64,000 bases of DNA from Pseudomonas rhizophila (GTDB taxonomy: Bacteria > Pseudomonadota > Gammaproteobacteria > Pseudomonadales > Pseudomonadaceae). Where the stretch lies: positions 5,515,178 to 5,579,177 of the forward strand of contig NZ_CP024081.1 of NCBI RefSeq assembly GCF_003033885.1, read 5' to 3'. Positions 34,902-46,261 of this stretch are shown piece by piece. The notes beneath the pieces were generated by a model that worked only from the letters and a program-made list of their open reading frames with translations, did not search any database and had not been told where the DNA came from. Each line of letters begins with the position of its first letter. Position 1 is the first letter of the stretch. Both the position numbers and the translations under genes were made by a program.

Positions 34902-36830
34902 TTACAAAGCCGCTTGAACCCAGTGGCGAACTTCGGCGTACGGGTAATCCTCCAGCTGCGCATATCCTGGAATCGTCCGTGCCTTCAGTTTGGTGAACAA
35001 CGGCACGCTGATGCCGCAGAGGAACCGGGTCACCCGCTCCGCAGAGGGTGCACTGCCGGTATGCTGCTCGTGCCTGTTGATAAAGTCGCCACACAGTGCG
35101 TTGAAGTCTCTGTCCACCAGTACTGGTAATGGTGGTGGCTCCGGCAGACGGGCAACGTGTCCATGGCACACCGAACAATGACCACAGCGCTGCGGTGCAC
35201 TTTCATCGCCGAAATACTGGGCCAACCGATAACCGAGGCAATGATCGGTGGCGAACAGTTCGAGCATCGCGTGGATCCGCGCGATCTCCCCACGCTCGTG
35301 CCGGGTGAAATAGTCGTGCAACTCGGCGCTCAGCGCCTGAACGTCGAACCCTGCTTCAAGCACGTTATACACCTCGGTCATCTGTTTGCTTTCCAGCTCG
35401 ACCCAGCCCTTTTCCTGAAAGTAATCCAGCGCCTTGACCACGCGGTTACGCTCGGCGTGATACAGCTGGTACATCCCGTCGAAATCCACCGTGGCCCAGG
35501 TACGGGCACGGCTGGAGGTCTGGATGATGGCCGAGACAAACGCCTGACGCTCCCCTTCGAAGTGCTCGAGCAATGCCTGCGGCTCGATCAGAAACTTGAA
35601 GCGATACTCCGCGAAATAGGCATAACGCGGCGCGATCAGCCGGCGCAGTTCCAATTGCACCAGCAGCGTCTTGAGCGGCAGTTGCCGGATGTTGCTCTTG
35701 TCCGCCAGCGGCCCCAGCAAAAACTCCCATTGGCCATCGGCAGCTGCGGCCTTCAACTCATCAAGCACGCACCGAATACCCGCCAGCTCCGGCGTATCAC
35801 CATAAATAAAGTTTTCCAGCACGTTGAGGCTGTCACGGTTGGCCAGGACCAGACAATCGGACGGCAACCCGTCACGCCCCGCCCGGCCGATCTCCTGGCT
35901 GTAGTTCTCGATGGATTTAGGCAGGTCGAAATGCGCCACGTTGCGGATATCACTCTTGTCGATACCCATGCCGAAGGCGATGGTCGCAACGATGCAATTG
36001 CACTGCCCGCCCATGAACCGTCGCTGAATGGCTTCGCGTTGTTCATGAGGTAAGCCGGCGTGATAAGCCTGGGCCTCAATCCCATGCTGGCTCAAGTGCT
36101 CGGCAATCTGCTCGGCGGTTCGCTGCAAGGTGACATAGACGATGCTCGGCTGCCCGGCTCGCTCGCCCAGCCATTGCACCAGTCGCCGCCGCTTATCCGC
36201 GCCGCGTACCGGTTCCACTAGCAGGTTGAGGTTAGGTCGATAGAAGCCGGTGGTGACCACATCGTCGGGGGCGATGGCGAACTTCGCCTGCATGTCCGCG
36301 ATGACTTTGGGCGTTGCGGTGGCCGTCAACAGCAACACCTGGGGAATGTCGAACTGACGCTGGTAGTCGGGGAGCTTGAGGTAGTCGGGACGAAAGTTAT
36401 GCCCCCATTCGGAGATGCAGTGGGCCTCATCTACCACCAGCAACGAGATCGGTACCTGCTGCAGGAAATTGCGAAAGCGCTCGTTCTTCAGCCGCTCCAC
36501 CGAAATCATCAGAATCTTCAACTCGCCCGAACGGGCCCGTGCCATGACCTCGCTGGCTTCGTCACGACGCTGGACTGAATCGATACTCGCCGCCGCAATG
36601 CCATGGCGATGCAGGAACGCCAGTTGGTCCTGCATCAGTGCCAGCAGCGGCGAGACCACCAGGGTCAGATGCGGTAATAGCAGGGCCGGCAATTGATAGC
36701 ACAGGGACTTGCCCGAGCCGGTAGGAAAAATGGCCGCTGCCGACCGACCGGCAAGTACTGCGCTGACGGCAGCTTCCTGACCGGGGCGAAACTGCGGATA
36801 ACCGAAAACCTGTTCCAGGGTGCTGTGCAT
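34902..36830 (-). CDS. recQ: RecQ-family ATP-dependent DNA helicase
   Basis: A 642-residue 3'-5' DNA helicase. Motifs in order: FRPGQEAAV, Walker A FPTGSGKSLCYQLPALL, Walker B VDEAHCISEWGHNFRPDY, TATATPKV, AFGMGIDKSDIRNVAHFD and QEIGRAGRDGLPSDC. The zinc cluster CLGYRLAQYFGDESAPQRCGHCSVC follows. After it, an approximately 85-residue C-terminal segment (ending YPYAEVRHWVQAAL) does not look like an HRDC domain. Role: replication-fork and recombination repair. Whether this is the only RecQ of the genome cannot be judged here. Confidence 0.93.
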   Translation of the reverse strand: MHSTLEQVFGYPQFRPGQEAAVSAVLAGRSAAAIFPTGSGKSLCYQLPALLLPHLTLVVSPLLALMQDQLAFLHRHGIAAASIDSVQRRDEASEVMARARSGELKILMISVERLKNERFRNFLQQVPISLLVVDEAHCISEWGHNFRPDYLKLPDYQRQFDIPQVLLLTATATPKVIADMQAKFAIAPDDVVTTGFYRPNLNLLVEPVRGADKRRRLVQWLGERAGQPSIVYVTLQRTAEQIAEHLSQHGIEAQAYHAGLPHEQREAIQRRFMGGQCNCIVATIAFGMGIDKSDIRNVAHFDLPKSIENYSQEIGRAGRDGLPSDCLVLANRDSLNVLENFIYGDTPELAGIRCVLDELKAAAADGQWEFLLGPLADKSNIRQLPLKTLLVQLELRRLIAPRYAYFAEYRFKFLIEPQALLEHFEGERQAFVSAIIQTSSRARTWATVDFDGMYQLYHAERNRVVKALDYFQEKGWVELESKQMTEVYNVLEAGFDVQALSAELHDYFTRHERGEIARIHAMLELFATDHCLGYRLAQYFGDESAPQRCGHCSVCHGHVARLPEPPPLPVLVDRDFNALCGDFINRHEQHTGSAPSAERVTRFLCGISVPLFTKLKARTIPGYAQLEDYPYAEVRHWVQAAL

Positions 36831-37081
36831 AGGCGGTCACTCCTTGACTGCTGCGATGCCAAAAGCCTAGCCGGACGGCGCAGGGAGTCGAGAAAAGGTT
36901 TGGGGGGAAAACGATACCGGATGATACAGCCTCAGCGCCTTTGTGCTTTGCCATGAGGCGATACAAATCCAGGCACTTTGATGCCTCGTTCCCGTTTCGC
37001 TTGCAAGGTAAGGTGCGCCATCCACTCATGCGTTACAGGCCTGGAAGCCTGGCGCTCAAGACTCCGTTCAAGGACTGAACC

Positions 37082-38146
37082 ATGTCACATCCACTTTCCG
37101 CGCTACGCACCCTGGCGCTAACGTCGGCCTCACTCCTGGCCGGTTGCTTGACCATCCCAGCACAGCCCGACATGCGAACCACCGTGTTCGAAACACCGGA
37201 ATACCGCGCCCAGCAAGGTCTGGCCATCGTCAAAGCCTCAGCTCTGTATGCCCGGGGTGGCACCGGCCGGAACGTGACCGTGGCGCTGATCGACTCTGGA
37301 CTGAACAGCAGGCTGACGGAGTTCGAGGGCAGGCTGGGTGACCCCGGATTCGACCATGTCGAAAACCGTCCCGGTACCCTTGACCGGGTCGGGCACGGCA
37401 CGCAAATGGCCGGTATCCTCGCCGCCAACAAGGACGACCAGGGCATGCATGGCATCGCGTTTGAGGCCAGGTTGATCCCCTTCCGTTTCGGCGACGACAA
37501 CGAACCGTTTTTTTTCGACAGCGAAATCGCACAGTCCTGGCAAGGCGGTTTCGACAAGGGCGCGCGCCTGTTCAATAACTCGTGGGCCAACGCCATCCCC
37601 GCCACCGAAATCACTGAAGCACGTTACAACCAGGTGATGCCCGACTCCCTGGCCGCTGCCCGAAAACTGGTGAAAGACGGCGCCGTATTTGTCTTCCCGA
37701 CCGGCAATGAGCTCAAGCGCGAGCCCTTGGCCGAACCTGGGTTACCAGCAGCATTGCCGGAACTGGAGAAAGGCTGGATCGCGGTCGTGGCGTTGAAAAA
37801 CGATGGCAGCACCATCAATGGAAAATCCAACTATTGCGGCGTCGCAGCCGCCTGGTGCATCGCCGTACCCGGCGGCGACGCAGGTCCACAGGCAGGCCTG
37901 CTTACCGTGGGCAAGGATGGCCGTTACGTGCAAACCGCCGGCACATCCCCGGCCGCCGCGTTGGTCAGTGGCGCACTGGCCGCACTGCAAAGCCTCTACC
38001 CGCAGCTCAACGCCCAGCAAGTGCGCGAACATCTGCTGGCGACAGCCAACCGCACTGGCATCTACGCCAACAGCGAAGCCTACGGCAGAGGGTTGATGGA
38101 CCTTGAGGCGGCCTCACGACGCGCCCCAGGACCGCTGGCTGACTGA
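37082..38146 (+). CDS. S8 family serine protease, predicted lipoprotein
   Basis: A 354-residue subtilisin-like protein. The catalytic triad is complete: D71 (VALIDSG), H105 (GHGTQMAG) and S289 (AGTSPAAALVSGAL). The N-terminus ends in the lipobox LLAGC with Cys22, so it should be lipid-anchored. It lacks the C-terminal autotransporter barrel found in many Pseudomonas S8 proteins and has no obvious long prodomain (only ~30 residues between Cys22 and the catalytic domain). No partner genes. The target is unknown. Confidence 0.88.
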   Translation: MSHPLSALRTLALTSASLLAGCLTIPAQPDMRTTVFETPEYRAQQGLAIVKASALYARGGTGRNVTVALIDSGLNSRLTEFEGRLGDPGFDHVENRPGTLDRVGHGTQMAGILAANKDDQGMHGIAFEARLIPFRFGDDNEPFFFDSEIAQSWQGGFDKGARLFNNSWANAIPATEITEARYNQVMPDSLAAARKLVKDGAVFVFPTGNELKREPLAEPGLPAALPELEKGWIAVVALKNDGSTINGKSNYCGVAAAWCIAVPGGDAGPQAGLLTVGKDGRYVQTAGTSPAAALVSGALAALQSLYPQLNAQQVREHLLATANRTGIYANSEAYGRGLMDLEAASRRAPGPLAD

Positions 38147-38294
38147 ACCAAGAGCCGCTACCGCTCGCGGCTGTCGAAGCCTCCCGGACAGTTCCGAGAC
38201 GGTCGCGGGATATTTCTTCTTTTTCCAACGGGCAAAGATTTCGCCCTAAACTTTCCACCTATACAGACGCCACCCTCAGCCCGGACATTTTTTC

Positions 38295-38648
38295 ATGTAC
38301 CTCGCCCCAGATTTTCCTGACGACCACGCCATGCGCCAGCTCATGGAACTGCTCCATGAAGAAATCGGCCTGCCGGAGCGCAAGACAATCCGTCTGGACA
38401 CCGCCATCAATCTCGACTTGGGCTGTGACGGCGCGGACGCTCGGCATCTGATGGAAGCATTGGAGGAGCGGTTCGCCCTCGACCTCATTGACTACGACGC
38501 GTACCGCTACTTTCAGCCGGAAGGATTTGATGTGTTTCAAAAGCGCAGGGCCAAGGGCCGTGGCAGCAAGGTGCCACTGACCATTGGGATGCTCTACAAG
38601 GCAATCAAGGCTCAGCGCTGGGAGACGCAGGAAGTGGAAGGGGTGTAG
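38295..38648 (+). CDS. DUF1493 family protein
   Basis: A 117-residue acidic protein matching DUF1493: ETAINLDLG-type motif (DTAINLDLGCDGADARHLMEALEERFALDL) and a C-terminal PLTIGMLYKAIKAQRW. The motif strongly resembles the acyl-carrier-protein helix II sequence (DLG-DSLD-VELVMALEEEF) but with Gly in place of the phosphopantetheine Ser, so it may be an ACP-like fold without the prosthetic group. No function is known and no lipid gene is adjacent. Confidence 0.75.
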   Translation: MYLAPDFPDDHAMRQLMELLHEEIGLPERKTIRLDTAINLDLGCDGADARHLMEALEERFALDLIDYDAYRYFQPEGFDVFQKRRAKGRGSKVPLTIGMLYKAIKAQRWETQEVEGV

Positions 38649-38769
38649 CCGAACGGCACGCATTAAGTGGCATTATTCTGGCTGTTTACCGTGATTCCAG
38701 GTGGAATAATGGCTGCTTTCGAGCCGGGAGCAGCACAGCATTGCATCCGCCCCCTCAAAAGCCGTCCAT

Positions 38770-38801
38770 AAAAAAACCGCCCTGAAAAGGGCGGTTTTTT
38801 T
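38770..38801 (-). terminator. Terminator of pckA
   Basis: AACCGCCCT/AGGGCGGTT stem with long A and T runs, 18 bases after the pckA stop; it can also stop rightward transcription. Confidence 0.85.
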
Positions 38802-38818
38802 CATTCGCGAACCAAGCC

Positions 38819-40423
<1,605 letters not shown>

Positions 40424-40541
40424 CTACTACCCGAAAAAAGTGGGCCGGATTATGCCAGAAAAGCCCAAAAAAAGTAGGGCCCTCCCGTCAGTACGGCGTA
40501 AATCCGGCGTTTGCCAGGAGATTTACCTGCGCTGAACCGTT

Positions 40542-41444
40542 TTAGTGACGAGTATCTGACGGTGTGTCGACACCCGCACCGGCGAACAATTGGGCGATGT
40601 CCGCAGCGTCGAACAGGTAGCGCTCGTTGCAAAACTGGCAATCGATCTCGATGGCGCCACCATGCTCGATCACCAATTGCTGCGCATCTTCCAGACCCAG
40701 ACTGACCAGCGCATTGCCGGAACGTTCACGAGAGCAGCTGCATTGGAAGCGCAACGGCTGAACGTCGAACAGGCGGACCTGCTCTTGATGGTAGAGACGA
40801 TGCAACACGGTTTCGTTGTCCAGGCTCAGTAGCTCATCGGCGCTCAGGGTGCTGGCCAGAGCGGTGATGTGCTGCCAGCTGGCGTCACGTTCTTGCGGGT
40901 CGCGAAGGCGATCGGCGGGCAACTGCTGCAGCAGCAAACCACGGGCACGCCGCCCGTCGGCATAGAGCCAGAAGCGAGTGTTGGTCTGTTGCGACATGAC
41001 GAAGTAGTTGGTGAAGCATTCAGCCAGAGACGTGCCATCGAGATCGACAATACCCTGGTAGCGCTTGCCGTGGGTTGGATCGACCGTCAGCGCCAGCACG
41101 CCATCGGGCATCATGTCGGCCAGGGTCGCGTCGGGGGCGATCTGCTCGGCGTGATAACGGGCCAGGCCACGGATCTCGCGTTCGCTGGAGCATTCGATCA
41201 TCAACAATGGCACCGGGCCTTCGGAACGGGCCTGGAGAATCAGCAAGCCATCGAATTTCAAGGTGCCGACCAGCAGCGCCGCAGCCGCCATCAGTTCACC
41301 GAGCAGTTGGGCGACCGGTTCCGGATAGGGATGCTTGGCAAGAACTTCGGCGTAGCTACGCTCCAACGCCACCAGTTCGCCACGAGTGTCGCTGTCATCG
41401 AAGATGAAGCGTTGGGTGTAGTCGGTATCCGGCAAATCAGTCAT
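40542..41444 (-). CDS. hslO: Redox-regulated chaperone Hsp33
   Basis: A 300-residue protein from the ATG at 41444 ([15 protein letters not shown]). The C-terminal zinc/redox switch has C-x-C (FQCSCSRER) and C-x-x-C ([10 protein letters not shown]). Under oxidative stress these four cysteines release zinc and form disulfides, turning on holdase activity. Neighbour of hslR, as in many gammaproteobacteria. Confidence 0.95.
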   Translation of the reverse strand: MTDLPDTDYTQRFIFDDSDTRGELVALERSYAEVLAKHPYPEPVAQLLGELMAAAALLVGTLKFDGLLILQARSEGPVPLLMIECSSEREIRGLARYHAEQIAPDATLADMMPDGVLALTVDPTHGKRYQGIVDLDGTSLAECFTNYFVMSQQTNTRFWLYADGRRARGLLLQQLPADRLRDPQERDASWQHITALASTLSADELLSLDNETVLHRLYHQEQVRLFDVQPLRFQCSCSRERSGNALVSLGLEDAQQLVIEHGGAIEIDCQFCNERYLFDAADIAQLFAGAGVDTPSDTRH

Positions 41445-41593
41445 AGGGTCTGGTATCTGAGGTGATGACAAAGGATGACGGGCATTTTATGGACATTCCG
41501 GGTGGGTTCCAAGCAAGGCCAGGATTTGTCGGACGGGATGGGGCTGACTGCGCATCCGAGCCAAAGGCACTGCGGCCTCAAATTGCCGATCTT

Positions 41594-41998
41594 TTATTCG
41601 CTATTGCTGCCATGAAACTTGAACAGATCCCGACGCTGCTTCTTGCTGGGCTTGCCATCGGTGCTGACCCCCAAGGCGCCGGCCTTGCGCTGGGCGGCTG
41701 CGGTTTCGCGCCGGGCGATACTGGCTTCGGTCTCGCGATACAGCGCCTGCGCTTCTGGCGCGCTGCGGCGCACGATCGACAGGGCCTGGACAACCACGGT
41801 TTTTTCGTCGAACCCGGCGCGAATGACATATTCGTCGCCGATGCGAGGCTCCTTGCCCGGCTTGCAACGTTCGCCCCGGTGATGGACCTTGCCGCTTTCG
41901 ATGGCGGTCTTGGCCAGGGCGCGGGTTTTATAGAATCGCGCTGCCCACAACCATTTATCGAGACGGACCTTGTCGTCTTCTTCCTTTTTTTGTGCCAC
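41594..41998 (-). CDS. hslR: Heat-shock protein 15, S4-domain RNA-binding
   Basis: About 134 residues from a GTG at 41998, chosen because AGAGGAA lies 6 bases upstream; a TTG seven codons earlier lacks such a site. The S4 domain is VRLDKWLWAARFYKTRALAKTAIESGKVHHRGERCKPG. Hsp15 binds stalled 50S subunits carrying peptidyl-tRNA. The basic C-terminus (KPSKKQRRDLFKFHG) is typical. Confidence 0.92.
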   Translation of the reverse strand: MAQKKEEDDKVRLDKWLWAARFYKTRALAKTAIESGKVHHRGERCKPGKEPRIGDEYVIRAGFDEKTVVVQALSIVRRSAPEAQALYRETEASIARRETAAAQRKAGALGVSTDGKPSKKQRRDLFKFHGSNSE

Positions 41999-42231
41999 TG
42001 CAATTCCTCTTTCAGCCAATAGTCAGAACTGTACTACCGTTTTTGTCGAGCGCACGAATTCGGTCCGACAGATAGAATGTCGGCCGAACTGACTTGCGGC
42101 ACGATGCGGGCCGGTATCGGTTACGAGCGGAAACAGGTGTGTAGATAACTGTCGCCATTTTGTGATTATTCTGCGTGAATACCGCGATTCGCGGGCTCCA
42201 CGATCCGATGTACTGATCGCAGGTTTTTTTA

Positions 42232-42714
42232 TTGAAGACTTTTGACCATCTGACCGTTGTCGGTCTACGCGAGTGGGTGGCGCTCCCGGATCTGGGTGTC
42301 GCGGGCCTGCGGGCAAAAATCGACACCGGCGCCAGCACCTCCAGCCTGCACGCCACCGACATCGAGCCGTTCGAGCGCGACGGTGAAAAATGGGTGCGCT
42401 TCACCGCGCATCTGGGAACGGTGGTGCAGTTGCGCCATCGTCGCTGCGAAGCCCCATTGGTGGCGCGCAAAACGATAAAAAGCTCCAACGGCCACGCTCA
42501 GGTTCGCTACGTGATCAGCACGACGCTGGCACTGGGGGATCGGATCTGGCGAGTCGAGTTCACGCTTGCCTGCCGCAAGTCCATGCGATATCGCCTGTTA
42601 TTGGGTTCCAAAGCCTTGATCGACGGCCAGTTGGTGGTCAATCCGGGCATCAAATACGTTCAAGACAAGCCGGTGTTCCCGGTGTCCACTACCTCTGCCA
42701 CAGGTGTTGCATGA
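42232..42714 (+). CDS. rimB: Retropepsin-like protease-fold protein paired with RimK
   Basis: A 160-residue protein with a TTG start and only a weak GCAGG upstream. The retropepsin-like active-site motif is [16 protein letters not shown], and the family is annotated as ATP-dependent zinc protease. It overlaps rimK by 4 bases. In P. fluorescens SBW25, RimB is reported to act with RimA and RimK in controlling ribosomal protein S6 glutamylation; I use the symbol on that basis with moderate confidence. I do not see a convincing rimA between hslR and this gene. Confidence 0.8.
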   Translation: MKTFDHLTVVGLREWVALPDLGVAGLRAKIDTGASTSSLHATDIEPFERDGEKWVRFTAHLGTVVQLRHRRCEAPLVARKTIKSSNGHAQVRYVISTTLALGDRIWRVEFTLACRKSMRYRLLLGSKALIDGQLVVNPGIKYVQDKPVFPVSTTSATGVA

Positions 42715-43616
42715 AGATCGCTGTGCTGTCGCGTAATCCGCGTCTGTATTCCACTCGTCGCCTGGTTGAAGCCGGGACCGAACGTGGCCATGAAATGGTG
42801 GTGATCGATACCCTGCGCGCCTACATGAACATTGCCAGCCACAAGCCGCAGATCCACTACCGTGGCAAGCCGCTGGAAGGGTTCGATGCGGTGATCCCGC
42901 GCATCGGTGCGTCGGTAACGTTCTATGGTTGCGCCGTGTTGCGCCAGTTCGAAATGATGGGAGTATTTCCCCTCAACGAGTCCGTGGCCATCGCCCGCTC
43001 CCGGGACAAGTTGCGCTCGCTGCAATTGTTGTCGCGCCGTGGGATCGGCTTGCCGGTGACCGGTTTTGCCCACTCTCCCGACGACATTCCCGACCTGATT
43101 GCCATGGTCAACGGCGCGCCACTGGTCATCAAGGTGCTGGAAGGCACCCAGGGTATCGGCGTAGTGCTGTGTGAAACCGCGACGGCCGCCGAGTCGGTGA
43201 TCGAAGCGTTCATGGGCCTGAAGCAGAACATCATGGTCCAGGAATACATCAAGGAAGCCGGCGGCGCGGACATTCGCTGCTTCGTGGTCGGCGACAAGGT
43301 GATCGCTTCGATGAAGCGCCAGGCCAAACCCGGGGAATTTCGCTCCAACCTGCATCGCGGCGGTAGCGCGAGCCTGATCAAGATCACGCCGCAAGAGCGC
43401 ATGACTGCCCTGCGCGCCGCTAAAGTCATGGGCCTGGCCGTGGCGGGTGTAGACATCCTGCGTTCCAATCACGGGCCGCTGGTGATGGAGGTCAACTCCT
43501 CGCCGGGCCTGGAAGGGATCGAAACCACCACGAGCAAGAACGTGGCGGGGATCATCATCGAGCATCTGGAAAAGAATGGCGGGCCGAACATGACCCGGAC
43601 CAAGGGTAAGGGTTAA
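42711..43616 (+). CDS. rimK: Ribosomal protein S6--L-glutamate ligase
   Basis: A 301-residue ATP-grasp ligase that adds glutamates to the C-terminus of ribosomal protein S6 (RpsF). The ATP-grasp features are [34 protein letters not shown], and the metal-binding [20 protein letters not shown]. Linked in P. fluorescens to global translation control and c-di-GMP. Coupled to rimB by 4 bases. Confidence 0.95.
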   Translation: MKIAVLSRNPRLYSTRRLVEAGTERGHEMVVIDTLRAYMNIASHKPQIHYRGKPLEGFDAVIPRIGASVTFYGCAVLRQFEMMGVFPLNESVAIARSRDKLRSLQLLSRRGIGLPVTGFAHSPDDIPDLIAMVNGAPLVIKVLEGTQGIGVVLCETATAAESVIEAFMGLKQNIMVQEYIKEAGGADIRCFVVGDKVIASMKRQAKPGEFRSNLHRGGSASLIKITPQERMTALRAAKVMGLAVAGVDILRSNHGPLVMEVNSSPGLEGIETTTSKNVAGIIIEHLEKNGGPNMTRTKGKG

Positions 43617-43622
43617 CTCATA

Positions 43623-43713
43623 GGTGGGAGCGAGCCTGCTCGCGATGGCGGCGTGTCAGTCAACATCAATGCTGCTGATCCACTGCTATCGCGAGCAGGC
43701 TCGCTCCCACATC
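43623..43713. repeat. BIME: two inverted REP elements
   Basis: GTGGGAGCGAGCCTGCTCGCGATGG and CTATCGCGAGCAGGCTCGCTCCCAC, between convergent rimK and the kinase gene. Confidence 0.85.
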
Positions 43714-43738
43714 AGTTCTTGAGCAAACGGGTGTATCC

Positions 43739-45052
43739 CTATACCGCATCCCTAGGCAACAACAGCCCCAACGGCAACCTCACCCGCGCTTCCAGACCAC
43801 CACCGGCGCGGTTGCGCAATTCGACATTGCCGCCGTGCATCGAAGCGATGCGCTTGACAATGGCCAGGCCCAATCCCGTGCCTTTTCCGCCCCGGGCACG
43901 GTCGCCCCGGGTGAAGGGGTTGAAAATGGCTTCCAGTTCCGACGGATCGATCCCGGCACCACGGTCCATGACGCTGAGCACCACATAAGGTGCGCTGGTA
44001 TCACCGGAAACATAAGCCGCCACTTCGACGCCCGTGCCGGCGTGATTCAAGGCATTGCCGATCAGGTTGTTCAGCAATCGCTTCATCGACACCCGGCGCA
44101 GCGGGAACGGCTGGATCGGCTCCAGGCGCAGGTGCACTTTTTCGCAGTTCTGGTTATAGGGCGCGGCCACTTCCCGTACCAGCTCGCTGAGATCGACTTC
44201 TTCCACGGACTCGTCCCGACCGTCGCGAATGAACGCCAGGAACTGATCGAGAATCGCGTCCATGTCTTCGATATCGCGGACCATTTCATCGGTCAGGTCG
44301 GTGTGCTCGCCCATCAACTCCAGCGACAGCCGTAAACGGGTCAACGGTGTGCGCAGGTCGTGGGAGACGCCCGCAAGCATCAGTTCACGCTCGCGTCCGG
44401 CCTGCTCGACGTCCTCGGCCATCTGGTTGAAAGCGCGGTACACCTCGGTCATTTCACTGGGAGTGTCGCTGATGGGCAATCGCACGCTACGGCCCTGGCC
44501 CAATTGTCGGGCCGCGTAGACCAGACGCTTGAGCGGCTGATTGAGCTGGCTGACGAAGATCCACGCCGAAGCGGTCGACAACAGGCCGATGGCCAGGAAC
44601 CAGCCAAGCACGTTCCAGATTTTCTGGCCGCGCAACGGGTGGGGGTACAACGGTACCTTCAACCAGCCATCCCCCAGGCTCGGCGCACGGACCCACAGCG
44701 CCGGAGGCGAGTGCATACGCAAGCGCACTTCGGTATCGGCGCCGAGTTCGTCCTGCATCTGCCGTTGATAGATCTCGCTGTAAGGCCAGTGTTGTTCGCC
44801 TTCCGGCACGCCAGCGCCAACCACCCGGATCAGGGTCGCCGCTTCGGCGATCTTCTCCCGGTTGGCTTCGTCGGCGGCCCAATAGGCTCGAAGGGTCAAG
44901 GCAACGCCGTGGCTGTACTGCCGGTCCACCAGCACATCTTCGTTCATCAGCAAGTAGACGAGCGTCAGTGCCTTGGAAAAGAGCACGACAATCAGCACCA
45001 GCCAGAGGGTGCGGGAGAAGAAGCTCTGGGGGAACCAAACGGGGGTTTTCAT
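43739..45052 (-). CDS. amgS: EnvZ/AmgS-like sensor histidine kinase
   Basis: A 437-residue inner-membrane kinase. TM1 is near 15-35, with a periplasmic loop of about 110 residues. TM2 (VLGWFLAIGLLSTASAWIFV) is near 145-165, followed by HAMP. The H-box is AGVSHDLRTPLTRLRLSLEL, and the N (NNLIGNALNHA), G1 (DRGAGIDP) and G2 (GTGLGLAIVKR) boxes are intact. The P. aeruginosa orthologue AmgS responds to envelope stress such as aminoglycosides. It is second to its regulator, 113 bases apart. Confidence 0.88.
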   Translation of the reverse strand: MKTPVWFPQSFFSRTLWLVLIVVLFSKALTLVYLLMNEDVLVDRQYSHGVALTLRAYWAADEANREKIAEAATLIRVVGAGVPEGEQHWPYSEIYQRQMQDELGADTEVRLRMHSPPALWVRAPSLGDGWLKVPLYPHPLRGQKIWNVLGWFLAIGLLSTASAWIFVSQLNQPLKRLVYAARQLGQGRSVRLPISDTPSEMTEVYRAFNQMAEDVEQAGRERELMLAGVSHDLRTPLTRLRLSLELMGEHTDLTDEMVRDIEDMDAILDQFLAFIRDGRDESVEEVDLSELVREVAAPYNQNCEKVHLRLEPIQPFPLRRVSMKRLLNNLIGNALNHAGTGVEVAAYVSGDTSAPYVVLSVMDRGAGIDPSELEAIFNPFTRGDRARGGKGTGLGLAIVKRIASMHGGNVELRNRAGGGLEARVRLPLGLLLPRDAV

Positions 45053-45165
45053 GAATAGCCGCTACACACTTGCAGGAGCGAGCGATGCTCGCACAATAAC
45101 GGACCGCGAGTCGCCTGCAGGAAGAAATTCAACCCGCCAGGCCACCCGCTCCTACAAATCACCGA

Positions 45166-45906
45166 TCACTTGCTGGCGGCGCCATCCGGCACGAATACAT
45201 AACCCACGCCCCAGACAGTCTGGATATATCGCGGCTTGGAAGGATCAGGCTCGATCATCCGGCGCAGACGGGAAATCTGCACGTCGATGGATCGCTCCAG
45301 CGCATCCCATTCACGGCCACGGGCCAGGTTCATCAGCTTGTCGCGGGTCAGCGGCTGACGGGCGTTCATCACCAGGGCCTTGAGCACGGCGAACTCACCG
45401 GTGGTGAGCATGTGTATTTCATCGCCGCGCTTGAGCTCGCGAGTGGCCAGGGACAGTTCATAGTCGCCGAAGGTCACGCTTTCATCTTCGCTGCCCGGGG
45501 CGCCAGGCACCGGGGCCGACTGACGACGCAACACCGCCTTGACCCGGGCCATCAGCTCGTCCGGGTTGAACGGCTTGGCCAGGTAATCGTCAGCGCCCAG
45601 TTCCAGACCCTTGATACGGCTCAGCTCATCGCCCTTGGCCGTGAGCATGATGATCGGGATCTGGTTGTTCGCGCCACGCAGGCGACGGCAGGCTGTCAAA
45701 CCGTCTTCACCTGGCAGCATCAGGTCGAGGACCACCAGGTTGAAGACCTCACGGGCCAGCAGCCGATCCATTTGCTCGGTGTTCGGTACGGTGCGGGCAC
45801 GGTAGCCCTTGCTGACGAAAAAGCGCTCCAGCAGGCTGCTCAGCCCCGGATCGTCGTCAACAATAAGAATTTTTTCGCCTTCAGCAGTTTGTGCAGTGCT
45901 GCTCAT
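45166..45906 (-). CDS. amgR: OmpR/AmgR-like response regulator
   Basis: A 246-residue OmpR-family regulator. The receiver has DDDPGLSSLLERFF and the phospho-acceptor Asp in VVLDLMLPGEDG; the C-terminal winged helix has LTTGEFAVLKALVMNARQPLTRDKLM and a final RYIQTVWGVGYVFVPDG. AAGGAG precedes the start. It works with the adjacent kinase in envelope stress control, and neighbours tex, a thioesterase and gshA are in the order I recall for PA5200-PA5203. Confidence 0.92.
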   Translation of the reverse strand: MSSTAQTAEGEKILIVDDDPGLSSLLERFFVSKGYRARTVPNTEQMDRLLAREVFNLVVLDLMLPGEDGLTACRRLRGANNQIPIIMLTAKGDELSRIKGLELGADDYLAKPFNPDELMARVKAVLRRQSAPVPGAPGSEDESVTFGDYELSLATRELKRGDEIHMLTTGEFAVLKALVMNARQPLTRDKLMNLARGREWDALERSIDVQISRLRRMIEPDPSKPRYIQTVWGVGYVFVPDGAASK

Positions 45907-46261
45907 AGGAAGCTCCTTTGATCTCGGCGCGCATTATGGCCTAGCTGCCGTTATACGCACCGTGTGCATTGTTAGCAGATTTTTCCTCTATCTCCAGTCA
46001 TCCGGGTATCGAGCCTACAGACCACGACGCCCCCTAAGAACGCAACGCTGGTTATAATGCGCGGCCTTTTGTGCCAGGGAATGTCGGATCGTGATCCCGA
46101 CCCATCGTTTTTTCCCTTGCCAGGCAGCACTTTCTGAATTTCGCGGGTCAACAGGCAGCCTTTTGACCCAGGCAGCGGCGCACGCCAGGCCGCTCAACCA
46201 GTCTCGCCGAGCCCGGTTTCTGCGGTGACGAGTCTGATTTCACAATTTTTCAGGTGGTTTT
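45907..46261. other. Divergent intergenic region between amgR and tex
   Basis: 355 bases without a gene. A TATAAT hexamer at 46053-46058 could be a -10 box for tex, leaving a leader of about 200 bases, but no good -35 is paired with it. Nothing else stands out. Confidence 0.35.

Noticed and set aside
36562..37029. Minus-strand frame between recQ and the subtilase gene
   Set aside because: Mostly overlaps the recQ start in another frame and shows no domain features.
42080..42150. Possible rimA: a 23-codon frame beginning near 42077 (ATGTCGGCC...)
   Set aside because: Very short, no ribosome site, and no recognisable sequence; I could not link it to the small RimA protein.
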